Assembly: GCA_041751955.1 (NCBI GenBank)
Contig: JBGSIB010000056.1
Coordinates: 106,665-170,664, forward strand
Length of the DNA stretch: 64,000 nt
Source of the DNA: UBA2040 sp041751955
GTDB taxonomy: Bacteria > Bacteroidota > Bacteroidia > Flavobacteriales_D > Crocinitomicaceae
Reading direction: 5' to 3'
In this document: one piece after another, positions 53,377-61,519 of the stretch
Layout: each line of letters starts with the position of its first letter
Position numbering within the stretch: the stretch's first letter is position 1
Position numbers and translations under genes: made by a program
Notes under the pieces: generated by a model
The model's database searches: none
The model's input: the letters and a program-made list of their open reading frames with translations, nothing else
What the model was told of the DNA's origin: nothing

Positions 53377-54984
53377 ATGAAAAAGAAAATACTCTACACA
53401 CTTTTGTTTTTTTGTTCATTGAACATAAAAGCCCAAATCCTTATTGAGGTAAATACTATTTGTGATAACGAAATGAGCACCTATTGGGATGAACCAATAA
53501 ATTTGAATTTACCTTATTGGGACGATGATAACAATTTAAGTACTCCCGATATCTTAGATGATCGATACCTGAACAGGTTAAACTGGGTTGATGGAAACAC
53601 ACCTGGAAATGGTTATACCACATTGAATATGCTGTTTACAGCAAATGATGCTTATGGGGATATGACAAATATAAAACCGATATCATCTACAAACCCATGG
53701 TATGACTATCTGTACTATGGGGAAGAATTCCTGCCTGAAAATGGTTGGGAAATGTTGTTACATAATTTAGGATATTATCCCAATAGTCTTGACCATCACC
53801 CATTTGAAGAACTTCAATTCACTCCTTATATAGTTTTGTACAATCGTTATACTGGAATCATACGGGTATTTGTTACATATGGCAAAAATCCTATTCCTGA
53901 TGGCGCCATTGATGGTGTCAAAATTGACTTAAGTTTTGCATTAAACAGCTCTAGTCCTAACGATCCAAATAACATTGGTTCCGCAGTTTTAATGCATGGG
54001 AATTCAAAAAGTGTTTTTTTAGATGATTCAACCAAAGTTATTTTTATGAGCGCGGTCGCAGGAATTCCTGGGGGTGAAAACAAATGGTATAGTGCAGATT
54101 TTAAGGCAGCATATGATCCTTGTACATGCATATTTCCTAGTCGATTGAAATTGGCTTTTAATTGGTTTTCTACTACTTCTTTCGCCTTAAATGGGCGGCA
54201 AATTACTCTAAATGAAAATTTAACCGATGCGAGTGCCAGTCAGTTAATAGAAAAAGACTTTTTGGGATCCTTCGAATATAATGACGGGAGCAAAAAGGCT
54301 GAGAATGGATTTATCATTTATAAATCGATGGATAAAGCAGTTGATGATTACATTGCCCAATTAACACTTTATAAATTGAAATTGGATTCAATTAACCAAA
54401 TTAATAAAGATTTGAATCGGAAATTAGCGATAGCGAATGCTTTTAAGGTTTTGATCTTATCTGGACTTAATCCAAGTGGGGCAATTGTAAGTGGAGTGTC
54501 AGTAAGTGCCGCAATAGCCGGAGGGGCAACTTGGGCAATCAATTTAGCCAATAATGCCTCAGATTTAATTGAGACGGATACGGTGAGGTTCTACACATTA
54601 ACTAAGGAAGTAAAAAAGCTAATCGGAGCTCAATTTGATTTTTTTAGTGCATTAAATTTTAAGGAAAAACCTGCTCCCACAAAGCCGAGTCAGCCAGTGG
54701 TCTCCTATTCTGAAATGGCCTTTAAAGGTCAATTATATAACGATTTACCTATCCCAGGTCCAGATTTCATGTCACCAGGAACTTTCAAGAATACGGAACC
54801 ATTGAATAGTCTCAATAACCCTTTGGTTCTTAGCTATCCAATATATAATGATGTAGTCGGAACATTTGCAGTTCTTGAGGCTCCTAGGATAGCCATTTCG
54901 CAAGATATTAATAATGAATTCATCAAGGACGTTGAATACAAATGGAATTATGAACAAGTGACACCATCACCAGCAAAATATTAG
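53377..54984 (+). CDS. N-terminal part of an interrupted T9SS-exported protein
   Basis: The 535-residue frame has a signal peptide (MKKKILYTLLFFCSLNIKAQ) and an uncharacterised beta-rich body (TICDNEMSTYWDEPINLNLPYW; then a helical part with a hydrophobic stretch about 355-390). It ends at TAG 54982-54984, and the same frame continues without break to 56298 where a T9SS domain ends. So this is the first 535 residues of what was probably a 973-codon gene cut by an amber codon. With no sorting domain the fragment could leave the inner membrane but not use the T9SS. Function unknown. Confidence 0.75.
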   Translation: MKKKILYTLLFFCSLNIKAQILIEVNTICDNEMSTYWDEPINLNLPYWDDDNNLSTPDILDDRYLNRLNWVDGNTPGNGYTTLNMLFTANDAYGDMTNIKPISSTNPWYDYLYYGEEFLPENGWEMLLHNLGYYPNSLDHHPFEELQFTPYIVLYNRYTGIIRVFVTYGKNPIPDGAIDGVKIDLSFALNSSSPNDPNNIGSAVLMHGNSKSVFLDDSTKVIFMSAVAGIPGGENKWYSADFKAAYDPCTCIFPSRLKLAFNWFSTTSFALNGRQITLNENLTDASASQLIEKDFLGSFEYNDGSKKAENGFIIYKSMDKAVDDYIAQLTLYKLKLDSINQINKDLNRKLAIANAFKVLILSGLNPSGAIVSGVSVSAAIAGGATWAINLANNASDLIETDTVRFYTLTKEVKKLIGAQFDFFSALNFKEKPAPTKPSQPVVSYSEMAFKGQLYNDLPIPGPDFMSPGTFKNTEPLNSLNNPLVLSYPIYNDVVGTFAVLEAPRIAISQDINNEFIKDVEYKWNYEQVTPSPAKY

Positions 54985-56298
54985 TCATGGACAGAAAATT
55001 TTCAAATTAAATTGAATAGTGACTTGAAATTTGCACTTAATTCAACTTTGGATATAAAATCTTATAACATTGAATTGGCTTTCGTTATAAAAGATTCTAT
55101 TATTGGGCCGAATTGGACTGGCAGTGTTGGTACTCCCGATTTAGTTGGATTCCAGCAATGCTTTACTGACCCAAGTTATACGACTAATTTAATCTCTCTT
55201 GACCATGATGTTGATGATTTGCTGCCTCTTTATAATTACTATCCATTTGAAAACGGAATTGATTTTGATACACCTCCAGGATACACCGCCTTCAGGCCAA
55301 TTTATCCTTCGCCTTATCAAGTGATGTCTTCTTTTAAAAAAAACAGGGTTAGAACATATGAATCTGAATTCATACCTTTAGATGCCTTTTATGAATCGGT
55401 GTATGAAATAGGAATTAAAAATGACCGTGTCGGACCCGTTGCCATGAATGCCATTGTACCTAGCGCAAACCAACATGGGTTTAAGAATGACCTTCAAATT
55501 GAATTGAAAGTTATGGTCGAATTAGAATTTTTCACGGTCAATCAATATGGAGAGAATAATAAGTCTGTTGAAATATACACCTATAAAATTCCCAAAACTA
55601 ACTTCGATACAATAACAGGTGATTTGGTTCCAAATTTGGCATTCACGAATTATAACATTGACTTTCCGAAAAATTTGAATTTTGTTGATGTTAGTATTGA
55701 TGGTTCCGCGATAGATGGTTGCGTAAAAATCGGCAATTCTTATTTATGTAAAGCAAGAGAGCATATTTCATTGAGTGGTATTGTAACCACCTCAAGCGGA
55801 TATAATGTCAATTTTATTGCAGGTGAAGAAATTGTTGAACATCCAGGAAGTCTAATTAGTGGTGAGGTAATTCGTCAAATCAGTCCCGTGTATAATTACA
55901 ATCACCCAATGCCGCAAGTAAAAGAGGACGAGATTATTTCTTTTTGTGGTGATATGAATAACCCTTCGGCTTATCAAGCGAATATTATAGGCAAAGTGAT
56001 GTTACAAGAAGGAGCTAATGGTTTGAATGAAGATGATTCAATGGCTGAAACTTTTGAGCCTTTGAGCATACGTTTGTTTCCAAATCCAGCAACAAACTCT
56101 GCTGTCGTATCTCTTTCTCGTTTTGTAGAACAAGTGAAAATTGAAATTCTTGATTTATCTGGTAGATTGACCAACTGTTCAATTGTGAATAATCAGCTCA
56201 ATTATGCGATCGATTTAAATAAATTGGAATCAGGTCTTTATGTTGTTAAAGTATCTTCACCCGAAGGCACCATCACCAAAAACCTAATTGTAAAATAA
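54985..56298 (+). pseudogene. C-terminal part of the interrupted T9SS protein (type A sorting domain)
   Basis: The frame continues directly after the TAG (S-W-T-E-N-F-Q...) with no break to 56298. The first possible start inside it is TTG 55012, which would give 428 residues without a signal peptide. The end is a T9SS type A domain (IRLFPNPATNSAVVSL; LESGLYVVKVSSPEGTITKNLIVK). A protein with a T9SS domain but no signal peptide cannot be exported, so this is the downstream half of a gene broken by nonsense mutation, unless TAG is read through. A hairpin (56315-56344) follows. Confidence 0.7.
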
Positions 56299-56314
56299 GA
56301 TAGAATCAAGCTTT

Positions 56315-56344
56315 GATAATGCTGGCTTAAAATCTAGCATTATC
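56315..56344 (+). terminator. Hairpin after the interrupted T9SS gene
   Basis: GATAATGCT (56315-56323) pairs perfectly with AGCATTATC (56336-56344) around a 12-base loop. There is no T run after it, so termination is uncertain; it may be an mRNA stabiliser. Confidence 0.4.
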
Positions 56345-56406
56345 GAAGTTAGTTCGGCATTAAGCCACAAAGAGAAACGGAAATTTTAAAGTAAGAATAA
56401 TATAGC

Positions 56407-56859
56407 ATGAAAAATCTCCTCTACATTTCTATTCTTTTCCTTGTCGTGATCTCCTGCAACAAAGAAAAACGCTATTCCACCAAACTCATGAAAGGTGAAA
56501 CCTGGAAAGTTACAGGCGTGTATGTGGACGAAGAATATTACGGCTGGGGCGGAACCTGGAAAATCACGAGTGATGTAGATATTTATGATTCGATTCCGGG
56601 TGCATTGTGGTCGGCAAACAGCCAAACGGCCACTTTTCAATGGCAGTTTCAAGACAAAGGAAAAAGCTTTGTGATATCCTACAAAGACCCAACATGCGTC
56701 AATTGCACCGCACCGCCAGATGAATTGGATTTTCAATGTTATTTCCTTTCTGGTAAATACGCCGTTGAGCGCCACAAGAACAGAGCCATGAAATTCACCA
56801 GTACCGAGACGGTTGGTTTTCCGGGCAAGAACGTCAGGATTGAAATAGAGAAGGTGTAA
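56407..56859 (+). CDS. Predicted lipoprotein of unknown function
   Basis: The 150-residue precursor has a lipoprotein signal with lipobox VISC (MKNLLYISILFLVVISC, Cys17). The mature ~130 residues are beta-rich and lipocalin/DUF-like in feel (GETWKVTGVYVDEEYYGWGGTWKI is broken by a turn; CVNCTAPPDELDFQCYF). It shares the 'GxWKV' opening with the lipoprotein at 57721. Function unknown. It is followed by dispersed repeat copy B. Confidence 0.75.
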   Translation: MKNLLYISILFLVVISCNKEKRYSTKLMKGETWKVTGVYVDEEYYGWGGTWKITSDVDIYDSIPGALWSANSQTATFQWQFQDKGKSFVISYKDPTCVNCTAPPDELDFQCYFLSGKYAVERHKNRAMKFTSTETVGFPGKNVRIEIEKV

Positions 56860-56879
56860 GATGTTTTGCCACGTTTATT

Positions 56880-57016
56880 TTTGCCACGAATCACACTAAT
56901 TTTCACGAATGTTGGGTATGATGATGTGCAAAATTATTCGTGTTCACCTTGCAGTCGAGCATGATTAGTGGAAATTAACTTCGTTGCTGTTGCACGGTCG
57001 TGCTATTCGTGGCAAA
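56880..57016. repeat. Dispersed MITE-like repeat, copy B
   Basis: Terminal inverted repeats of 12 perfect bases, TTTGCCACGAAT (56880-56891) and ATTCGTGGCAAA (57005-57016), bound a 137-base element that encodes nothing. The inside shares ACACTAATTTTCACGAATGTTGGG and TTAACTTCGTTGCTGTTGCA then CGGTCGTG with copy A at 51329-51462. Copy B keeps the ends better than copy A. Confidence 0.75.
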
Positions 57017-57049
57017 AAAATGCGTCCAAAAAACCTTGGCATTCCCCCC

Positions 57050-57553
57050 TTATTTGCGTTTGAAAACAGGAACAGTAGAACAAGGTTCGCCGTACATAAT
57101 CGATTTGACAACCGGTTGCAAATGCTCGATCATATTCACCATAGCGAAATCTGGAAAAGGAATATCTGAGCATCCTTTGATGATTACACGTCCATCTTGT
57201 AGATGCTTCAACGGAATATTTTTGATATTGGCGGATATCATTTTTTTAACCAATTCATCTTTCGTTCCAACCAGATAAAAAGCGGCAATTCCTTCTAGTT
57301 GAGAAGCGACGAGCATGTAGGCCCAAGTAGGGACAATAGCATCCGCTGAACAATCAATATACACGGCTTGATTCGCATATTTTTGCCAATCATTTTCTTT
57401 GATCCAAGCTCTGAAATCTTTTTCTTTCAGGATCAATCCTTGCCAAAGTTGTTCGGCAATATCGATTTCAGAAACCATCAAATTCGGCTTGTAATCTGCC
57501 AAATCCATGGAAATCAAACCGCTTTCCTTTACTTTATTTCGTATTTCTTCCAT
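57050..57553 (-). CDS. DUF2480 family protein
   Basis: The 167-residue protein (start ATG 57553, MEEIRNKVKESGL) matches DUF2480, a Bacteroidota-specific family of unknown function: SGLISMDLADYKP, FRAWIKENDWQKYANQAVYI, CSADAIVPTWAYMLVAS and the C-terminal GCSDIPFPDFAMVNMIEHLQPVVKSIMYGEPCS with conserved cysteines. No signal peptide, so it is cytoplasmic. An in-frame ATG four codons upstream is also possible. Confidence 0.88.
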   Translation of the reverse strand: MEEIRNKVKESGLISMDLADYKPNLMVSEIDIAEQLWQGLILKEKDFRAWIKENDWQKYANQAVYIDCSADAIVPTWAYMLVASQLEGIAAFYLVGTKDELVKKMISANIKNIPLKHLQDGRVIIKGCSDIPFPDFAMVNMIEHLQPVVKSIMYGEPCSTVPVFKRK

Positions 57554-57684
57554 TGTGTTGTACAAAAATACATCAATTCAATTGGATGGGTAGGGCAATT
57601 CCCACTTTCAAGTGAAGAAATTCAATCTCCGTTAATGAAAACTCAACTGAAATGAGCGAAAGTCAACTTTTTCACTTAAAATAT

Positions 57685-57692
57685 TAATTTTG
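57685..57692 (+). promoter_or_regulatory. -7 promoter box of the lipoprotein gene at 57721
   Basis: TAATTTTG matches TAnnTTTG and lies 28 bases before the ATG at 57721. No well-placed TTTG -33 element is seen. Confidence 0.45.
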
Positions 57693-57720
57693 AGTCCCCG
57701 ATTTAAAGGAAAACGTAATT

Positions 57721-58158
57721 ATGATCAGGACTCTATCTAGATTAACATCAGCATCTTGTTTTGTAACAGCATTCTTATTTTTAGCGGCTTGTTCAAAAGG
57801 AAATCCCGTAGTCGGCAATTGGAAATTGGTAGATATTGATTACTCTCGACATATTGAAACGATTGATCCCGAAATGCGTCAGGCTTTTATCAATTGGGAT
57901 GCGACTCAGCGTGTGAATGTTGTGAACAAAACATTTTTCAACTTCGAAGAAGACGGAAAATTGAAGTTAAAAACCACAGAATTTGGTGGTGGAGAAGAAC
58001 TGAATGGTGGAACTTGGTATTTGAACGAGTCAAAAGATTCGCTTTATTTGAATAGTACGGACAACGAATTTTTTGGCTTGAAAGCATTGGGTAATGACAC
58101 CTTAGTACTTGATTCAGGCGATCAACCTTACCGTAAATTGATTCTCGTTCGACAATAG
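57721..58158 (+). CDS. Predicted lipoprotein, lipocalin-like
   Basis: The 145-residue precursor has a lipoprotein signal (lipobox LAAC, Cys24) and a lipocalin-like domain: NPVVGNWKLVDIDYS with the G-x-W motif, FFNFEEDGKLKLKT, NGGTWYLNESKDSLYLN and DTLVLDSGDQPYRKLILVRQ. This pattern matches the 'lipocalin family protein' lipoproteins common in Bacteroidota. Ligand unknown. Confidence 0.75.
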   Translation: MIRTLSRLTSASCFVTAFLFLAACSKGNPVVGNWKLVDIDYSRHIETIDPEMRQAFINWDATQRVNVVNKTFFNFEEDGKLKLKTTEFGGGEELNGGTWYLNESKDSLYLNSTDNEFFGLKALGNDTLVLDSGDQPYRKLILVRQ

Positions 58159-58213
58159 TGCTGACATTCTGTCGGTAAAAATGTACGGGCATAATCTTTG
58201 ACAAACATGCTCC

Positions 58214-59032
58214 GTGAAAGAGCAAAAAAATCATCCTTTTGGTTCTACTTTAGAAGCCATTTTATATCCAACGGTATTACTCGTAGTGCTTTGGCTGATT
58301 TACTTTGCTGAACAGCTATTTCCTTTGATCAATTGGTCACATTTAGGCGTTTTTCCAAGGAATATAAAGGGATTGATTGGTGTGTTTTTTATGCCTTTGA
58401 TTCATGCTCCAAATGATATCAACCATATTCTTGGCAATTCATTACCCATTCTTTTTTTAACGGCAACAGTCATTTATTTCTACCGAGAAATTGCTTTTCG
58501 GGTAATCGCTTTATCGTGGATTTTTACCGGTATTGGTGTATGGATTCTAGCAGCCAACCAAGGTTCTTTTCACATCGGAATTTCAGGAATAATATACGCT
58601 TTAGCCACTTTCGTTTTCGTCAGCGGCGTTATGCGAAAATATCTTCCCTTGCAAGCCATGGCACTGTTTGTTGCTTTTATGTATGGCGGCATGGTTTGGG
58701 GCGTTTTTCCAACGGATGAAAGAATTTCATGGGAAGGCCACTTGTCAGGAATGATCGTCGGATTAATAATGGCCATTTGGTATTCCGACAAGGGACCAAA
58801 AGCTCCGAAATATCAGTATGAAATTGAAAAAGAAATGGGTATAGAGCCACCGGATTTTGAAGGACAATATCTAGAAAAAATGCGACTTTTAGATGAACAA
58901 CAAAAAGAAAAAGAGCGTATCCAGTCTTTGAATATCAGCGCACCTGTGAAAGTCGTTTATTTCTATCGCGAAAATGTGATGCCAACACCACCGAAAACGG
59001 AAGTAGATAAACCGAAAGACGGAATAGATTAA
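58214..59032 (+). CDS. Rhomboid family intramembrane serine protease
   Basis: The 272-residue membrane protease has six helices (about 16-190). Catalytic residues are visible: the serine in HIGISGIIYAL (S124) and His in GHLSGMIVG (H176), plus the oxyanion HxxxN motif HILGN (H71/N75). A cytoplasmic C-terminal tail of about 80 residues is helical and charged. It starts at GTG 58214. It overlaps the convergent sixA-like gene by four bases. The substrate is unknown. Confidence 0.9.
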   Translation: MKEQKNHPFGSTLEAILYPTVLLVVLWLIYFAEQLFPLINWSHLGVFPRNIKGLIGVFFMPLIHAPNDINHILGNSLPILFLTATVIYFYREIAFRVIALSWIFTGIGVWILAANQGSFHIGISGIIYALATFVFVSGVMRKYLPLQAMALFVAFMYGGMVWGVFPTDERISWEGHLSGMIVGLIMAIWYSDKGPKAPKYQYEIEKEMGIEPPDFEGQYLEKMRLLDEQQKEKERIQSLNISAPVKVVYFYRENVMPTPPKTEVDKPKDGID

Positions 59033-59505
59033 AGTATATTTGATCGAAATCGATCCGCCAAGTTACCCGTTGCCGAAAAAGCCTCTTCCCACACATCAAA
59101 AGGAAAAGTGATGCAAACATATTCTGAAGTTTTCATTTCATCTGTTGTGTCCAGAAAATAATTGGCCGTATCGGAAATACCGAAATTGTGACCAATAAAA
59201 ACCAAATCATTTTGATCTTTTTCAGACCAAATGTGTTTCAAGTAAGTTTGCAGAGAACACAGGTACAAATCCTCCAAGTAGCGGATGTTTTTTTCTTGAA
59301 AATTAGCTTTAATTCCTTCAAGAGTTTCCATAGTTCTTGCGGCACTAGAGCACAACACAGTGGCATCTTTTAGATTGATTTTCTTTAAATATTCATTCAG
59401 TTCTGTACACTGATTCCAACCTCTTTTCATCAATTGACGGTCAAAATCTTTCCCTGTAGGAGAAAACTGATTTGTTTTGGCGTGGCGAATGAGATGTAAA
59501 CGCAT
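59029..59505 (-). CDS. sixA: Histidine phosphatase, SixA family
   Basis: The 158-residue enzyme has the phosphohistidine phosphatase motif LIRHAKT (H8 nucleophile), a second RH-type region in VLCSSAARTMET and the third His in FIGHNFGISDTANYF. SixA removes phosphate from histidine on phosphorelay proteins; other small RHG enzymes are possible. The start is ATG 59505; the frame extends 12 codons upstream but this adds a non-conserved stretch. Confidence 0.85.
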   Translation of the reverse strand: MRLHLIRHAKTNQFSPTGKDFDRQLMKRGWNQCTELNEYLKKINLKDATVLCSSAARTMETLEGIKANFQEKNIRYLEDLYLCSLQTYLKHIWSEKDQNDLVFIGHNFGISDTANYFLDTTDEMKTSEYVCITFPFDVWEEAFSATGNLADRFRSNIL

Positions 59506-59646
59506 GACATTTTTTTTGTAAAAGTACCAACCTTCCTGCAATTCGTATCGTTTTGAAGGATAAGACTATCAATAATTAGTGTTGAATAACAGCTTAAATT
59601 TCGTAATTTGCATACAAATGGCGTCATACGAACGTTAAACAATTGG

Positions 59647-60219
59647 ATGAAAATCGATCAGGAACTTCTAAAGTCCTGCATTAAGGATGATCGCAAGGCA
59701 CTTGAGCAGTTGTACAAACACTGCTTCCAGACCCTTATGCCCTTATGTTTTCGCTACCATAACAACGAAGAAGACGCTCGTTCCTCACTAAATATTGGTT
59801 TTGTAAAGATTGTTGGCGCTCTAAAAGATATTGATTTAGAAGGTTTCAATTTCGGTGCTTGGTCGAAACGTATCATGAACAATACGCTCATCGATGAATA
59901 CCGAAAACGAAAAAAACAACAAGAACGCTTTTCGAGCACGGACCAAGAATCGGAGCTAGATTATTTTGCTGATAGTCATGAAAATGATGCTATGTCGAAC
60001 ATGGGAACGGATTCCATTTTAGGCTTGATTAAAATGTTGCCCGCTGCCACAGCGCAAGTATTTAACTTGTATGTGATAGATGGATACAACCACAAAGAAA
60101 TAGGAGAAACCCTCGGCTTTGCTGAAGGAACCTCAAAATGGCATTTATCTCAGGCTAAAAAGCTGTTGAGAGAAATGTTGGATAAATTAGAATCGAATAA
60201 TAAACGAATGGTAATATGA
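59647..60219 (+). CDS. ECF RNA polymerase sigma factor
   Basis: The 190-residue sigma-70 family protein has region 2 (LKSCIKDDRKALEQLYKH; then EEDARSSLNIGFVKIVGAL and AWSKRIMNNTLIDEYRKRKK) and region 4 (LIKMLPAATAQVFNLYVIDGYNHKEIGETLGF, with the helix-turn-helix in NHKEIGETLGFAEGTSKWHLSQAKKLL). I choose ATG 59647; an upstream ATG at 59608 adds 13 residues over the promoter area (TAATTTG word near 59600). Its stop overlaps the next start (ATGA), tying it to the anti-sigma-like gene. Confidence 0.92.
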   Translation: MKIDQELLKSCIKDDRKALEQLYKHCFQTLMPLCFRYHNNEEDARSSLNIGFVKIVGALKDIDLEGFNFGAWSKRIMNNTLIDEYRKRKKQQERFSSTDQESELDYFADSHENDAMSNMGTDSILGLIKMLPAATAQVFNLYVIDGYNHKEIGETLGFAEGTSKWHLSQAKKLLREMLDKLESNNKRMVI

Positions 60220-61511
60220 GTTGGACAGATGAAGAATTGAGTGAAATGGCGAAGGCTGCTCATGCGGAGCAAACTTTCGTTTATGACGACTCATTTTGGA
60301 AGGAGGCTTCGGCTTTGCTGCCTCAAAAGAAAAGACGGTTTTTGCCCTTTTTATTCTTGGCTTTAATTCCGCTTGCGGGTGTCATGGCTTATTTTGCAAT
60401 ACCTCAAAAACAGGTATCACAAGGGGAGTATGTTGCTAAATCTATGGATTTACAGTCGAATGAAAAGGCTCAGGTTAATTTTGCAGCAGTACAATCGACG
60501 TCAAATAATAGTGATGAGAATCTTTCTGCAAATGTTATATCTGCAGACGGAAAAGAAAAATCCACGCCAACATCTTGGAATAATGGAAGTTCTTCAAATT
60601 TCTTGGGAGCGAATAATCGTTCAACCCGAGTAAAGATGAGTTCTCCGAGTATTGGCTTGCCTGGCGCTGAAGAAGGGAAAGCACAGACTTTAATTGCTGT
60701 CAATGAACCATCAAATGATTCTTTTAATTCAACAGAGATACCAACACCAGCTGTTGATGATGAACTAACGATTGAGAATAGTGCTCCGCAGAATGAAGTT
60801 TCAAGACCTCAATTGAAAGGATTGGAGTTGAATAAATTGGAGAACATTGGATTTCTTCCGCCATTAGCATTGTCTTTTAACTATTCAAATGCACAACCGC
60901 CGTTTCCATCTCTTTACACCAGAAAACCGAGAAACTACTGGAACATATATGCTCAAGCTGGATATGGTATGGGTCAATCCTATGTATTCAATCAGGTCGG
61001 ACACACGAACAGCTTTAATTTAGGAGCTGGAGCCCGTTATAATTTCAAAGGATATTTCCTTCAAATGGGATTGGCTGGTGAGCTTCAGAAAGTGAAATTG
61101 GAAGTAAGTGAACGAGCGAAAATTTACCATACTTCATCAACGATTCTTGAAAACTTGTTCTCTTATCGTCAATTGTATCGAATTGAAATGCCAGTATCGT
61201 TTGGGTATGAACTGAAAAATCATGTTTTCCAAGCAAATCTTGCACCGGCCTATTTGTTGAGTTCAAAAATGGACTACAAATATTTAGTAGACGGCAGTGC
61301 CATGCGCGATGAGACAATTTACGGTGACAAGACAGGATGGAAAGATTTCTCTTTTGGTGTAGGCCTGGGATATGGTTACAAAATTTTCAAAACAGTAACA
61401 ATCGGTGCCGATCTAAAATGGCAGTTGGTTAATCAATTGGATAAAAACATAGTGAGCGAAGGAAATGTTCGACCATTTTCTGGTCAGGTGTTTCTTCGTA
61501 AAACTTTTTAA
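60216..61511 (+). CDS. Predicted dual-membrane anti-sigma factor with outer-membrane beta-barrel domain
   Basis: The 431-residue protein has a short cytoplasmic N-terminus (about 1-40, WTDEELSEMAKAAHAEQTF), one transmembrane helix (about 43-62), a long Ser/Asn/Pro-rich probably disordered periplasmic region (about 65-235) and a C-terminal beta-barrel (about 238-431; alternating strands such as WNIYAQAGYGMG, FSFGVGLGYGYK) ending in ...FLRKTF with a terminal Phe as in OM barrels. It overlaps the ECF sigma gene by four bases, so it is likely the anti-sigma factor. The layout matches the dual-membrane-spanning (Dma) anti-sigma factors reported in Bacteroides, which I recall as linking both membranes. 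There is no signal peptide besides the inner helix. Confidence 0.7.
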   Translation: MSWTDEELSEMAKAAHAEQTFVYDDSFWKEASALLPQKKRRFLPFLFLALIPLAGVMAYFAIPQKQVSQGEYVAKSMDLQSNEKAQVNFAAVQSTSNNSDENLSANVISADGKEKSTPTSWNNGSSSNFLGANNRSTRVKMSSPSIGLPGAEEGKAQTLIAVNEPSNDSFNSTEIPTPAVDDELTIENSAPQNEVSRPQLKGLELNKLENIGFLPPLALSFNYSNAQPPFPSLYTRKPRNYWNIYAQAGYGMGQSYVFNQVGHTNSFNLGAGARYNFKGYFLQMGLAGELQKVKLEVSERAKIYHTSSTILENLFSYRQLYRIEMPVSFGYELKNHVFQANLAPAYLLSSKMDYKYLVDGSAMRDETIYGDKTGWKDFSFGVGLGYGYKIFKTVTIGADLKWQLVNQLDKNIVSEGNVRPFSGQVFLRKTF

Positions 61512-61519
61512 AATAAATA

